The notes: generated from the letters alone by a model not told the origin. A stretch of 11,786 nucleotides of DNA from an uncultured Brevibacterium sp. (GCA_943914815.1 CALUDL010000052.1:1-11786), one strand, 5' to 3'; counted from the first letter of the stretch, positions 1 to 7,480 are shown. Made by a program: numbers and translations.

Positions 1-686
1 GGTCCTGGCTTGGCGCCTGGTTTAGGCATGCCCTGCGAAGAAGCAAACGGGTTGTTGCCTGGGCGTGACCCTGGACGGCCAGGTTTAGGACCCGGTTTAG
101 CGCCCGAGGCGACCGCACCTGGCTTTGGAACGCCCGGCTTTGGTGCCGGCTTAGGTGTAGCTCCGCCGGGTTTGGGCGCCGAGGTCGAAGCGGCTGGCTT
201 CTGGGCGTCTGGTTTTTCTGCACCTGATTTTCCAGCAGCGGGGGCTGGCTTAGGAGCTGCGGGTTTTTTCGCAGGCGCTTCTTTAGATGCGGTCTCTTTT
301 GCGCCTGCCTTAGGAGCACCAGGCTTAGGTGCTGCTGGTTTCGCTGCCGCAGTTTTAGAGGCGCCACTCTTAGGACCAGCCGGTTTTGCCGCTCCGGGCT
401 TTGTTGCTGAGGTTTTTGCAGTTGAAGTCTTAGCTGTTGAAGATTTGGTTGCTGCGGTCTTCGTTGCTGTTTTCTTAGCGCCTGTCTTCGATCCGCTTGC
501 GGGCTTGTCGCCAGCGGAATCTGCGTTGTTTGACGCGTACAGTTCTTTCACACGCCGAACAACAGGCGCTTCGACTGTTGAAGATGCTGAGCGAACAAAT
601 TCGCCCAGTGATTCAAGTTTTGCCAGCACATCTTTGCTGGTAGTGCCGAGCTCTTTTGCGAGCTCATGGACACGGGGCTTAGCCAC
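1..686 (-). CDS. infB: Translation initiation factor IF-2, N-terminal part (runs off left edge)
   Basis: IF-2 is the GTPase that brings initiator tRNA to the small ribosomal subunit and promotes subunit joining. Only the first 228 codons are present; the G domain and C-terminal domains lie outside. Read from a GTG start at 686, residues 1 to about 45 form the small IF2_N helical domain (starts [14 protein letters not shown]). After that comes a very long low-complexity linker of Ala, Lys and Pro with many PKPGA-like units, reaching the window edge with [12 protein letters not shown]. This linker is characteristic of actinobacterial IF-2. The start is supported by an AGGAG Shine-Dalgarno at 695-691, four bases upstream. 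It lies 129 bases after ylxR, a long gap for this operon, and the gap holds an unusual double inverted repeat over the ribosome binding site. The long plus-strand frame opposite it is a by-product of this repetitive composition. Identification is firm. Confidence 0.95.
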   Translation of the reverse strand, partial: MAKPRVHELAKELGTTSKDVLAKLESLGEFVRSASSTVEAPVVRRVKELYASNNADSAGDKPASGSKTGAKKTATKTAATKSSTAKTSTAKTSATKPGAAKPAGPKSGASKTAAAKPAAPKPGAPKAGAKETASKEAPAKKPAAPKPAPAAGKSGAEKPDAQKPAASTSAPKPGGATPKPAPKPGVPKPGAVASGAKPGPKPGRPGSRPGNNPFASSQGMPKPGAKPG

Positions 687-691
687 ATTTC

Positions 692-725
692 TCCTGTCCG
701 GGTTCCTTCCGGACAGGAAGGAACC
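692..725 (-). promoter_or_regulatory. Two overlapping, mutually exclusive inverted repeats covering the infB ribosome binding site
   Basis: Hairpin A pairs 692-701 with 709-718: a perfect 10-bp stem with a 7-base loop. Its 3' arm in the mRNA contains AGGA of the infB Shine-Dalgarno (AGGAG, 695-691). Hairpin B pairs 701-710 with 716-725: a perfect 10-bp stem with a 5-base loop. The two share positions 701, 709-710 and 716-718, so both cannot form fully. In mRNA order, the segments 1-2-3-4 pair either 1 with 3 (B, Shine-Dalgarno free) or 2 with 4 (A, Shine-Dalgarno buried). A shortened version of both could coexist as an H-type pseudoknot. No U-tract follows either stem, so a Rho-independent terminator is unlikely. 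The base pairing is seen directly; a regulatory role is inferred. Confidence 0.7.
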
Positions 726-727
726 TC

Positions 728-733
728 ATCGTA
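728..733 (-). promoter_or_regulatory. Possible -10 element for infB (TACGAT)
   Basis: On the minus strand TACGAT fits the TANNNT actinobacterial -10 pattern. Transcription would begin around 720-721, inside the first arm of hairpin B, so such a transcript could form hairpin A but not complete hairpin B. No convincing -35 hexamer is seen. Weak call. Confidence 0.25.
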
Positions 734-815
734 AGTGAACAGATCTCATTTCACTGCTCACAACCAATAAGTCTGGGTGTCATTTCTGAGCACTCACTAC
801 GTGGTTTCCATTTCG

Positions 816-1064
816 CTAACTACTTTCCGTAATCGGTAGATCGGGAACTTCTAGGTTACGCACCCGAAGCGCCCGTGCGAACGCGTTCTTTTTTCGCGCT
901 GTCTTCCAACACGCTTGTGTAGGGTGAATCCACATTCCCCTGCCGGGGAGTGTGCGTTGGGTGTCTGCAGTCAACGAACCCTGAACAGAGACAAACCGTG
1001 AAAGTTTGCTTGTGGGTTCTACTTTTCTGCACCCCACACACATGCGGATAGGTTCACAAGACAC
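816..1064 (-). CDS. ylxR: YlxR-family RNA-binding protein (DUF448)
   Basis: This is a small basic protein of 82 residues with the family signature near its N-terminus (RMCVGCRKVEP), followed by a basic core (PGRGMWIHPTQACW, then KKNAFARALR). YlxR proteins are small nucleic-acid-binding proteins encoded between nusA and infB. Family members in Firmicutes have been linked to RNase P (RnpM). The actinobacterial role is less clear. The start is the GTG at 1064, placed because it precedes the conserved CVGCR motif by a few residues; GGATAG sits directly upstream as a poor Shine-Dalgarno. It is separated from the nusA stop by 30 bases and is presumably cotranscribed with it. It is slightly short for the family but looks complete. 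Confidence 0.88.
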   Translation of the reverse strand: MSCEPIRMCVGCRKVEPTSKLSRFVSVQGSLTADTQRTLPGRGMWIHPTQACWKTARKKNAFARALRVRNLEVPDLPITESS

Positions 1065-1094
1065 CTATCCATTCTACACATTCGCCACTTGGCG

Positions 1095-2057
1095 CTATTC
1101 AGTGCCTACGATGTCGATCTTCCACCCGGTCAGTTTCGCTGCCAAACGAGCGTTCTGGCCTTCTTTCCCAATAGCCAACGAAAGCTGGTCGTTAGGAACA
1201 AAAGCGCGCGCCATCTTGGCAGACTCGTCAACCACTTCTACCTTGGCTGCTTTAGCAGGCGAAAGTGCGTTGGCCACGAACTTGGCCGGGTTTTCGCTGT
1301 AATCGACAATGTCGATTTTCTCTTCACCAAGTTCACCCATGACAGCGCGCACGCGGGAGCCGTACTCACCAATGCAGGCACCTTTTGCGTTCAGACCTGG
1401 GACCTTGGCCGCAACCGCAATCTTGGTGCGGTGGCCCGCTTCCCGAGCAAGCGACACGAGTTCCACCTGGCCGTCAGAAATTTCTGGGACTTCGTGTGCG
1501 AACAGTTTGCGCACCAGGTTTGGGTGTGAACGTGACACAGTGACGGATGGGCCTTTTTGGCCTTTGTGCACATCAGTGATGTACACGCGGATACGACGAC
1601 CGTGCTCATAGGTTTCCCCTGGCACCTGTTCGTGCGGCGGCAACACCGCTTCCACATCGCCCAGGTTCACCTGAACCATGTCTTCATGCTTGCCTTGCTG
1701 GATCACGCCAGAGACGATCTCACCTTCGTGGCTCTTAAACGAACCCAAAACTGATTCGTCTTCTACGTCACGCAAACGCTGGTGAATAACGTTACGGGCA
1801 GTCTGAGCGGCGATGCGCCCAAAGCCTTCGGGAGTGTCGTCGAATTCGCCAATGGGGTTGTCATCGTCATCAAATTCGACTGCCCAAATGGTAGCCTTGC
1901 CGGTTTTCGTGTCGAGTTCAGCGCGGGCGTCCGGGTAGTACCCTTCTGTGCGCTGATACGCGATGAGAAGAGCCTGTTCGATCAGATCCACGAGCACTTT
2001 CATTGGAATTTCGCGCTCACGCTCGATCATTCTTAGCGCGCTCAGGTCGATGTCCAC
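1095..2057 (-). CDS. nusA: Transcription termination/antitermination factor NusA
   Basis: NusA binds RNA polymerase and nascent RNA, modulating pausing, termination and rRNA antitermination. The 320-residue product has the expected actinobacterial architecture. The N-terminal RNAP-binding domain is about residues 1-108 ([18 protein letters not shown]). An S1 domain starts near 110 ([23 protein letters not shown]). KH1 carries the GEYG loop in [14 protein letters not shown], and KH2 carries GKEG in [19 protein letters not shown]. The C-terminal acidic repeats of E. coli NusA are absent, as is usual outside Proteobacteria. The start is GTG at 2057, with GGAAGG about eight bases upstream. It follows rimP after a 96-base gap and precedes ylxR-infB. 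Confidence 0.97.
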   Translation of the reverse strand: MDIDLSALRMIEREREIPMKVLVDLIEQALLIAYQRTEGYYPDARAELDTKTGKATIWAVEFDDDDNPIGEFDDTPEGFGRIAAQTARNVIHQRLRDVEDESVLGSFKSHEGEIVSGVIQQGKHEDMVQVNLGDVEAVLPPHEQVPGETYEHGRRIRVYITDVHKGQKGPSVTVSRSHPNLVRKLFAHEVPEISDGQVELVSLAREAGHRTKIAVAAKVPGLNAKGACIGEYGSRVRAVMGELGEEKIDIVDYSENPAKFVANALSPAKAAKVEVVDESAKMARAFVPNDQLSLAIGKEGQNARLAAKLTGWKIDIVGTE

Positions 2058-2108
2058 GTATCTGGCCTTCCGTTTTGCCGCTTATCCGGCTCTATTGAAA
2101 TGTCAGCT

Positions 2109-2122
2109 GTTCACGAATGAAC
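2109..2122 (-). promoter_or_regulatory. Small hairpin in the rimP-nusA intergenic region
   Basis: GTTCA at one side pairs with TGAAC around a four-base loop reading TTCG on the minus strand. An alternative CACG/CGTG pairing at 2112-2115 and 2122-2125 overlaps it. It lies about 50 bases before the nusA start in an otherwise featureless 96-base gap and could be a processing or mRNA-stability element. Only the complementarity is seen; the function is unknown. Confidence 0.3.
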
Positions 2123-2153
2123 GTGTAGGTGTAACCCTAATGGATTCACCTTG

Positions 2154-2615
2154 TTAGCGGAATTTTAAAACGACCTTTGCTTTCGTAATGTCTGAAAACG
2201 GGATCACATAATCTACTTTTTTCGCGTCCAGCAACGTGATGCCTTTATCTGTGACATCGACGAGTTCCCCGGTATATGCAGGGCCGTTGGTGCGCACATC
2301 CAGGTTGCGGCCCCGGTTACGAAGGAAGTGTCGTTTCTCAGTAAGTTCGCGGGTTGCTCCCGGCGATGTCACTTCCAGGTCATAAGGCTTGTCGTTAAAC
2401 AGTTCCACGTCGTCAATGAGTTCGGACACGATCTTTGTTGCCTCAGCGATCGTGTCCAAAGAGACCGGGTCCGAGGTGTCTGTATCCAAGTCAATCACGA
2501 CAGTGACCTTGCGGTACTGCCCTGCGGCGTGGGCCTTCACGTCTTCGACGATCAGGCCCGCTTGTGACAGTGGGGTACGGATAAGGTCAGTGACCTGTTG
2601 AGCTTCATTCTTCAT
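2154..2615 (-). CDS. rimP: Ribosome maturation factor RimP
   Basis: RimP assists late maturation of the 30S subunit. The product has 153 residues, the usual family length. The N-terminal alpha/beta domain contains VTVVIDLD and PYDLEVTSPGATRELTEKRHF, the conserved RimP motif. The C-terminal SH3-like domain contains the GELVDVTDKGITLL and VDYVIPFSDITKAKV strands. The start is ATG at 2615 (MKNEAQQ), because AAGGAG lies five bases upstream and the frame further 5' (to a GTG at 2687) has no family resemblance and no ribosome binding site. It is the first gene of the rimP-nusA-ylxR-infB operon and diverges from the lipoprotein gene at 2723. Confidence 0.95.
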   Translation of the reverse strand: MKNEAQQVTDLIRTPLSQAGLIVEDVKAHAAGQYRKVTVVIDLDTDTSDPVSLDTIAEATKIVSELIDDVELFNDKPYDLEVTSPGATRELTEKRHFLRNRGRNLDVRTNGPAYTGELVDVTDKGITLLDAKKVDYVIPFSDITKAKVVLKFR

Positions 2616-2626
2616 CTCCACTCCTT
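2616..2626 (-). promoter_or_regulatory. Ribosome binding site that fixes the rimP start
   Basis: On the minus strand AAGGAG (2626-2621) is followed by five bases and then ATG at 2615. This decides in favour of the 153-residue RimP over the 24-residue longer reading from GTG 2687. Confidence 0.8.
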
Positions 2627-2644
2627 CCAGAACCGTTACACGAG

Positions 2645-2650
2645 ACTCTA
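2645..2650 (-). promoter_or_regulatory. Possible -10 element for the rimP operon (TAGAGT)
   Basis: TAGAGT on the minus strand matches TANNNT and would give a leader of about 20 to 25 bases that includes the AAGGAG site. A good -35 hexamer at 16 to 18 bases is not visible. It is the best candidate in the 107-base divergent region, but weak. Confidence 0.25.
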
Positions 2651-2709
2651 CTGGCACAGGGCACGCCAAGCGACCTTTTGGGTTCACTTAATTGAGGCTG
2701 TCCCTTCGC

Positions 2710-2715
2710 TAAGAT
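2710..2715 (+). promoter_or_regulatory. -10 element of a probable leaderless promoter for the lipoprotein gene (TAAGAT)
   Basis: TAAGAT fits the TANNNT -10 pattern and ends exactly seven bases before the ATG at 2723, so transcription would start at or next to the A of the start codon. There is no Shine-Dalgarno before that ATG, consistent with a leaderless mRNA, which is common in actinobacteria. The -35 region (TTAATT, 16 bases upstream) is weak. Confidence 0.5.
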
Positions 2716-2722
2716 TGCCATT

Positions 2723-3676
2723 ATGCAAAGAAAAGGGACGCCGTTGGGCCGCAGAAGCTTCATGGCCCTCGCAGCGGCCATTGCGCTGACAAGTGGTTGT
2801 GGAATCCGAGTTGATTCCGACCCTGATCTTCCCACCCTCACCCCAACCGACACGGTGCGCAACCGGGTGGCACGGATCCTTGAGAACACGCAAGCGACGG
2901 GAGATCAGACGTCGATTCGTGACAGGTTAAGCAAAGCAGTGGGCCCCGTGTGGGCCCCACCCAGCCAACTCGCAACCGAGTCCCCCAGCCCTGAACCTCA
3001 ACGGGACTTCAAGGACGCTCTTACCGAAATCCACTCCGCAATCACAGGTGACTTCACCAGCCTCGCTGGGGCCACCTCGGCGACCCTTGCCGACGTCGCA
3101 GTAGGCACAGCCCTGGTCCTTCTGCGTGACTTCAAAGCGAACGAACGCAAACTCACCGACTCCTTCTCCCCCGTGGTCAATCCCACGCCAGCACCGGAAC
3201 ACAACGCTGACGAAGACAATGCTGACGCGCACAAGGGCGAATCAGAAGACGAAGACGGGCAGAAAACCGACGGCTTGGCGGAGTTCATTTCTGCCTGCCA
3301 CAAGAGTTCGTACGCATACCAACGCTTAGCCGTCTTTGAAGACGAAAAGTCGCCGTACGGCATGTTCGTCAGGGATCGCCACGACCTCCTTGCCCACGCG
3401 GCAGAAGAAGCCAGGTCCTTTGCCACCTCGGTCGGTTCTGAAAACCTGCCCACCAACAAACCCGCGTGGCAACTCCCCAGCGACCCACGCGAAACCAAAA
3501 AACTCGCAATAGAAGCCGAAAGCCTCCTCACCGCGACTCTCCCAAACGTTTTCACGTTTACATACCCCCAAGACCCGCAGACTGAAAAGGAAGTACACGC
3601 GTTTGCCCTGCGCCACCTGTACGAATCCGCCCGCGCAACCCAAAAGGCGGGTAAGTTTGAGCTGTTGAGGTTTTAG
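2723..3676 (+). CDS. Secreted lipoprotein with ferritin-like (DUF4439-type) region
   Basis: The 317-residue product begins with a twin-arginine-type signal (LGRRSFMALAAAIALTSGC) ending in the lipobox LTSGC. Cys26 should be lipidated, anchoring the protein on the outer face of the membrane. Mature residues 40-150 and 185-317 look mainly helical. The second block has the four-helix look of the DUF4439/ferritin-like proteins found beside rimP in many actinobacteria (CHKSSYAYQRLAVF, then RDRHDLLAHAAEEARSF). Between the two blocks, around residues 158-185, lies a strongly acidic low-complexity linker rich in Asp, Glu and Asn. I see no clear ExxH pair of metal-binding ferritins, so metal binding is doubtful. 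The downstream kinase-like gene starts nine bases after this gene's end, so the two form an operon. The biochemical function is unknown; the family call rests on context and fold appearance. Confidence 0.75.
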   Translation: MQRKGTPLGRRSFMALAAAIALTSGCGIRVDSDPDLPTLTPTDTVRNRVARILENTQATGDQTSIRDRLSKAVGPVWAPPSQLATESPSPEPQRDFKDALTEIHSAITGDFTSLAGATSATLADVAVGTALVLLRDFKANERKLTDSFSPVVNPTPAPEHNADEDNADAHKGESEDEDGQKTDGLAEFISACHKSSYAYQRLAVFEDEKSPYGMFVRDRHDLLAHAAEEARSFATSVGSENLPTNKPAWQLPSDPRETKKLAIEAESLLTATLPNVFTFTYPQDPQTEKEVHAFALRHLYESARATQKAGKFELLRF

Positions 3677-3684
3677 GAGAAACT

Positions 3685-4704
3685 GTGAAGGTTCCGGAGT
3701 CACTACTAGGTGCGGTGGGCGAACTCATTGGCCCCGAACGCGCCGACGCATGGGCAGCAGCACTCCCCTTCATGTTCAACGAACTGTGCGACAGGTGGTC
3801 GCTCACTCCCGACCCCGTACCCGGTTCGCCGTGGGCAGGAGCCGAAAGCCTGGTTGTCCCGGTCCTCACAAAAGAGAACTACCAAGCGATTGTGCGTTTC
3901 GCCTCACCTAACTCCGCGAACCCGCACGTCCACGCGCAAGTTCTTGAGGCGTTACGTGCGTGGAACGGACGCGGTGCGGTGCGGATTATTGAAGAAGACT
4001 CGTCTTTCCGCGCGACCTTGCAAGAACGGTTAGTCACCGCTGAAAACCTTTCCACGGTTCCGCTTGATCAGGTGCCGCCCATTTGGGGTCAGCTGGTTCG
4101 GGTTCTCACCGTGCACGGAGGGCGTGGATTTGTTCGCGTGCAAGACATTGCACAAGGGTGGCTCAACAAGTTCAACAGCAACGTGCAAGCACTTGCCGAC
4201 TACCGCAGCTTCCGCCCCGAAGACCGCCAGGTCATTGACCAAGCGCACATGTGGACCACGCGGTTAGCGCAATCACAAGAGTCGTACTTGCTGCACGCCG
4301 ACCTGCACTACTACAACATTCTGGCCGGTCACCCCGACGCCAACGGGATCTCCACGTGGAAGGCCATAGACCCACAACCGCTTCTGGGGCCCGTGGCGTA
4401 CATGGTTGCGCCCATGCTGTGGAACCGGCTCTACGAAATCCCCACACCTGATCCCGCGCAGCAGGCCAAGTGGCTGTATGACTTTGCGGTCTCGCTGTGC
4501 CAGCACGCTGGGATTGACCCTCAGTTTGGGTTGGGAGCGTCTATTGCCCGCGAGGTTGCCAACATGTTTTGGTACCTCAAATCCGCCCGAGGTGGCACCC
4601 AGAAAGCCTACGGAGATGCCGACCGCAGTTTGTGGGTTGCCCGCGCTCTAGCCGGTATGGGGTCTTATGGTGTGAATGCGCACAACTTGAAAAAACTGGG
4701 GTGA
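3685..4704 (+). CDS. Aminoglycoside/hydroxyurea-kinase-like phosphotransferase (APH(6) type)
   Basis: This 339-residue cytoplasmic protein has the APH fold kinase signature. The catalytic loop HADLHYYNIL places H204, D206 and N211 (HxDxxxxN), followed by IDP with D229 as the Mg-binding Asp, then a GPVAYMVAPMLWNRLYE stretch. The N-lobe segment RAWNGRGAVRII strongly resembles the streptomycin 6-kinase/hydroxyurea kinase family. Oddly, the beta-3 strand reads AIVRF, putting Arg71 where StrB-type enzymes have Lys (AIVKG), and the helix-C Glu is not obvious either. The start is GTG at 3685 with AGGAG five bases upstream; that site overlaps the TAG stop of the lipoprotein gene, suggesting coupled translation. 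The substrate is unknown. A chromosomal location next to housekeeping genes argues against calling it a resistance gene. Confidence 0.75.
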   Translation: MKVPESLLGAVGELIGPERADAWAAALPFMFNELCDRWSLTPDPVPGSPWAGAESLVVPVLTKENYQAIVRFASPNSANPHVHAQVLEALRAWNGRGAVRIIEEDSSFRATLQERLVTAENLSTVPLDQVPPIWGQLVRVLTVHGGRGFVRVQDIAQGWLNKFNSNVQALADYRSFRPEDRQVIDQAHMWTTRLAQSQESYLLHADLHYYNILAGHPDANGISTWKAIDPQPLLGPVAYMVAPMLWNRLYEIPTPDPAQQAKWLYDFAVSLCQHAGIDPQFGLGASIAREVANMFWYLKSARGGTQKAYGDADRSLWVARALAGMGSYGVNAHNLKKLG

Positions 4705-4733
4705 GGGCTGGCTCGTCTGGGGGCTTGAAGGCG

Positions 4734-5564
4734 CTACAGGTTCTCGCGGATCATGTCGATGCCCAGTTTGAGCACCAAGGCGCTGAGCACCACCACAAAC
4801 ACCACGCGCACAAACTTGGACCCTTTAGAAATCGCGAGTTTGGCACCAAAAAACCCGCCAATCACGTTCCCCACAGCCACTGCGAGCCCGGCCTTCCACA
4901 CCACGAAACCAGCGGGCACAAAGAACAACAGCGACCCAAAGTTGGTGGCCCAGTTCATCACTTTTGCACTCGCTGAAGCCTGCAGGAAACTAAAGCCCAC
5001 AACCGCAACCAGGCCAATCACCAAGAACGAACCCGTCCCAGGGCCCAGCGCGCCGTCGTACATGCCCACCAACAGGCCAATAAGCCACGACACCCCGTGG
5101 TGCATGCGCGGGCGTTCACTAAACCGTAAACGCGCCTCGGTTCCCAAAGACGGTTTGGCCAGCGTGAAAATACCCACCCCAATGAGCACGACAAGAATGA
5201 TGGGGGTAAACGCTTTTTCGGGGATCTGTGAAGCAACCAGAGCCCCCATCACGGCACCTATCAACGCAAAAATCGCACCGGGCACTGTGACCGACTTATC
5301 GACCTTCACTTTGGCTAAGTACGTGGTAGCAGACACGGTAGTGCCACAGATCGAACCGATCTTATTGGTGGCGACGGCCTGAATCGGCGTCATGCCTGGC
5401 ACCAGCAAGAGCGCAGGCAACTGAATCAGGCCACCGCCGCCCACAACGGCGTCGATCCAACCCGCCAAAGCACCTGCCAGCACCAGGAGAAGAATCGTGG
5501 TGACATCTAAATCGATGTGTGCGACAGCAAGAGCTTCAGGCCGGCTGAGGACCGCGGTCAACAT
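4734..5564 (-). CDS. TSUP-family (TauE/SafE, YfcA-like) membrane transporter
   Basis: The 276-residue polytopic membrane protein has about eight hydrophobic segments in two related halves. The N-half signature GWIDAVVGGGGLIQLPALL followed by ATNKIGS, and the C-half GMYDGALGPGTGSFL followed by KVMNWATNFGS, are hallmarks of the TSUP family. Members export or import sulfite, sulfoacetate or other organosulfur anions, but substrates of YfcA-like members are mostly unknown, so none is assigned. The start is ATG at 5564, two bases after the proS stop (5567), with only a poor AAGA upstream, so translation is probably coupled to proS. Its 3' end faces the kinase gene with a 29-base gap in which I see no terminator-like hairpin. 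Confidence 0.88.
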   Translation of the reverse strand: MLTAVLSRPEALAVAHIDLDVTTILLLVLAGALAGWIDAVVGGGGLIQLPALLLVPGMTPIQAVATNKIGSICGTTVSATTYLAKVKVDKSVTVPGAIFALIGAVMGALVASQIPEKAFTPIILVVLIGVGIFTLAKPSLGTEARLRFSERPRMHHGVSWLIGLLVGMYDGALGPGTGSFLVIGLVAVVGFSFLQASASAKVMNWATNFGSLLFFVPAGFVVWKAGLAVAVGNVIGGFFGAKLAISKGSKFVRVVFVVVLSALVLKLGIDMIRENL

Positions 5565-5566
5565 TC

Positions 5567-7396
5567 TTACTGTTCAAGCAATTCGATGTTGTTAATCGCA
5601 TCCAGCTTCTGCGCGATAGCCTCAACAATCTTCTGCCCTGCTGTTTCAACGGGCAGGTTGGCGGTTTCACCAGTTGCACGGTCACGCAGTTCAACCACGC
5701 CGTCTTTGAGGCCACGGCCCACCACGACGATCGTGGGCATGCCCAGAAGCTCAGCATCCCCGAACTTCACGCCAGGGCTCACCTTTGGACGGTCATCCAA
5801 CAGGACCGTGTAACCGGCTTTCTCGACTTCTGCCGTGAGCTCTTCAGCCACGTCAAAGACCTGTGCGTCTTTTCCGGTCGCAACAATGTGAACATCGGCA
5901 GGTGCCAAGCTAGCTGGCCACACCAGGCCCTTGTCATCGGCGTGTTCTTCAGCAATGCAGGCCAGAACACGCGACACACCAATTCCGTATGAGCCCATCG
6001 TGACCACGCGAGCCTTTCCGTTTTCATCCAAAACAGAAAGTCCCAAGGCCTCTGCATAACGGGTTCCAAGTTTGAAGATCTGACCAATCTCAACCCCGCG
6101 AGCCAACTGAAGCTCACCAGAACCGTCAGGAGCAGGGTCACCGGCGACGACCTCGGCGGCCTCAATAAACTCATCACCCACAAAGTCACGGCCCGCAACC
6201 AAATCAAACACGTGCTTGTCCGGTTCGTTCGCACCCGTGATCCAGCGGGTGCCTTTGACCACGCGCGGGTCCAGCAGGTAGCGGATCTTGGTGGAGCCTT
6301 CCAGACCCAGGACGGCCTGATCCAGGCTGTTACCCGGCCCAATGAAGCCTTTCACCAGTCCAGGGTGGTTCTCCAGGTCCTCATCGGTTGCAGCCACCAG
6401 ATCAACTTCGCCGGACCCCAACATGCCAGTTCCGGCGGCGCGACCCAGGTCAACTTCGCGGTCACCGGGCAAACCGATGACAACGACTTCGCGTTCACCG
6501 TCAGGGTGAACCACTGTGCACACGACGTTCTTCAGCGTGTCGGCCGCGGTCCACGGGCGGTCTTCACGTGGGTGGTGCGTGTTAGCGAATTCCACCAGAG
6601 TAGCGATCGTGGTGGTCCCGGGGCTGTCCTCGACGTGAGCAGCTGGGGCGTCGGAGTAGTCCTGTTCCTCAGGCACAACCGTGGTGACAGCTTCAACGTT
6701 TGCGGCGTATCCGCCGTCGGTACGTACGTAGGTGTCTTCACCCACCTCGGATGGGTACAGGAATTCGTGGGTGCCGGAACCGCCCATCGCGCCGGGGGTC
6801 GCTTCAACCATGACGAACGGCAACTGCAACCGGTTGTACACGTTGATGTAGGCCTTGCGCATCTTTTCGTACGCAACGTCCAGCCCCGCGTCATCGGTGT
6901 CAAAGGAGTACGCGTCCTTCATGATGAATTCGCGCCCGCGCAACAGACCTGCACGTGGCCTGGCTTCATCGCGGTACTTGGTCTGGATCTGGTACAGGCT
7001 AGCCGGCAGGTCCTTGTATGACGAATACAGGTCCTTGACCAGAAGCGTGAAGACTTCTTCGTGGGTGGGGGCTAGAAGATAATCGGCCTTCTTGCGGTCT
7101 TTGAGGCGGAAAATACCTTCACCAAAAGCTTCCCAACGGCCAGACTTTTCATAAGGCTCAGCGGGCAAAAGAGCAGGGAAGTGAACTTCCTGCGAGCCAG
7201 CTTTGTTCATTTCATCGCGAACAACAGCCTCGACCTTGTCCAACACCCGCAAGCCCAACGGCAACCACGTGTAGATTCCTGGAGCTGAACGGCGAATGTA
7301 GGATGCACGGTGTAACAGCTTGTGGCTCTTGACGTCTGCGTCTGCGGGCTCTTCTTTGAGAGTGCGCACAAAAAGCGTGGACATCCGCAAGGGCAT
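5567..7396 (-). CDS. proS: Prolyl-tRNA synthetase, bacterial type with editing domain
   Basis: ProRS charges tRNA-Pro and hydrolyses mischarged Ala-tRNA-Pro. At 609 residues it matches the long bacterial type. The class II catalytic core begins with [13 protein letters not shown] and motif 1 ([18 protein letters not shown]). Motif 2 is around [21 protein letters not shown]. The INS editing insertion spans about residues 220-400 and includes [13 protein letters not shown]. Motif 3 is [18 protein letters not shown], and the C-terminal anticodon-binding domain (about 500-600) starts near [10 protein letters not shown]. The start is ATG at 7396 with AGGAG eight bases upstream, preferred over the ATG four codons later. 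It diverges from the S4-domain gene across 84 bases. Confidence 0.97.
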   Translation of the reverse strand: MPLRMSTLFVRTLKEEPADADVKSHKLLHRASYIRRSAPGIYTWLPLGLRVLDKVEAVVRDEMNKAGSQEVHFPALLPAEPYEKSGRWEAFGEGIFRLKDRKKADYLLAPTHEEVFTLLVKDLYSSYKDLPASLYQIQTKYRDEARPRAGLLRGREFIMKDAYSFDTDDAGLDVAYEKMRKAYINVYNRLQLPFVMVEATPGAMGGSGTHEFLYPSEVGEDTYVRTDGGYAANVEAVTTVVPEEQDYSDAPAAHVEDSPGTTTIATLVEFANTHHPREDRPWTAADTLKNVVCTVVHPDGEREVVVIGLPGDREVDLGRAAGTGMLGSGEVDLVAATDEDLENHPGLVKGFIGPGNSLDQAVLGLEGSTKIRYLLDPRVVKGTRWITGANEPDKHVFDLVAGRDFVGDEFIEAAEVVAGDPAPDGSGELQLARGVEIGQIFKLGTRYAEALGLSVLDENGKARVVTMGSYGIGVSRVLACIAEEHADDKGLVWPASLAPADVHIVATGKDAQVFDVAEELTAEVEKAGYTVLLDDRPKVSPGVKFGDAELLGMPTIVVVGRGLKDGVVELRDRATGETANLPVETAGQKIVEAIAQKLDAINNIELLEQ

Positions 7397-7467
7397 AGAT
7401 CTAACTCCTGATTCAACTCATTGATTGGCCAAAACCGGGCCTGGGCACAGATTACCACCTGGTGTTC

Positions 7468-7473
7468 TATGCT
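7468..7473 (+). promoter_or_regulatory. -10 element of a probable leaderless promoter for the S4-domain gene (TATGCT)
   Basis: TATGCT matches TANNNT and ends exactly seven bases before ATG 7481, the same geometry as at the lipoprotein gene. No Shine-Dalgarno precedes that ATG. No convincing -35 is present. This spacing is also the argument for starting the protein at 7481 rather than at the ATGs further upstream, which would lie outside the transcript. Confidence 0.5.
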
Positions 7474-7480
7474 CGAATGC

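Noticed and set aside
692..718. Reading the infB-leader hairpin as a Rho-independent terminator of ylxR.
   Set aside because: No T-rich tract follows the stem on the minus strand, and the stem runs directly into the infB Shine-Dalgarno and start codon.
10..738. A long open plus-strand frame of 242 codons rich in Gly, Ala and Pro.
   Set aside because: It is antisense to the Ala/Lys/Pro linker of infB, whose repetitive codons leave the opposite frame open. It has no ribosome binding site and no family resemblance.
2616..2687. A longer RimP reading from GTG at 2687.
   Set aside because: The extra 24 residues do not look like RimP, and an AAGGAG site is ideally placed for the internal ATG at 2615.
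3685..4704. Calling the kinase-like gene an acquired antibiotic-resistance gene.
   Set aside because: It lies in a conserved-looking chromosomal position beside rimP, no mobile element is near, and Arg replaces the usual ATP-site Lys, so a resistance function is not supported.
4753..5382. A 209-codon plus-strand frame opposite the TSUP gene.
   Set aside because: The minus-strand TSUP protein explains the region, with signature motifs and membrane segments. The plus-strand product is Thr/Pro-rich without any family motif.
6212..7021. A 269-codon plus-strand frame opposite proS.
   Set aside because: The minus-strand proS reading is a complete, unmistakable prolyl-tRNA synthetase. The opposite frame is a codon-bias shadow with no recognisable domain.
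7449..7454. TAATCT on the minus strand as a proS -10 element.
   Set aside because: It matches TANNNT and would give a leader of about 45 bases, but no -35 is visible and the region is short, so I could not separate it from chance.
7421..7480. A longer S4-domain protein from ATG 7421 or 7469.
   Set aside because: The extra residues show no conservation, overlap the divergent promoter region, and lie upstream of the -10-like TATGCT. ATG 7481 fits the Hsp15 length.
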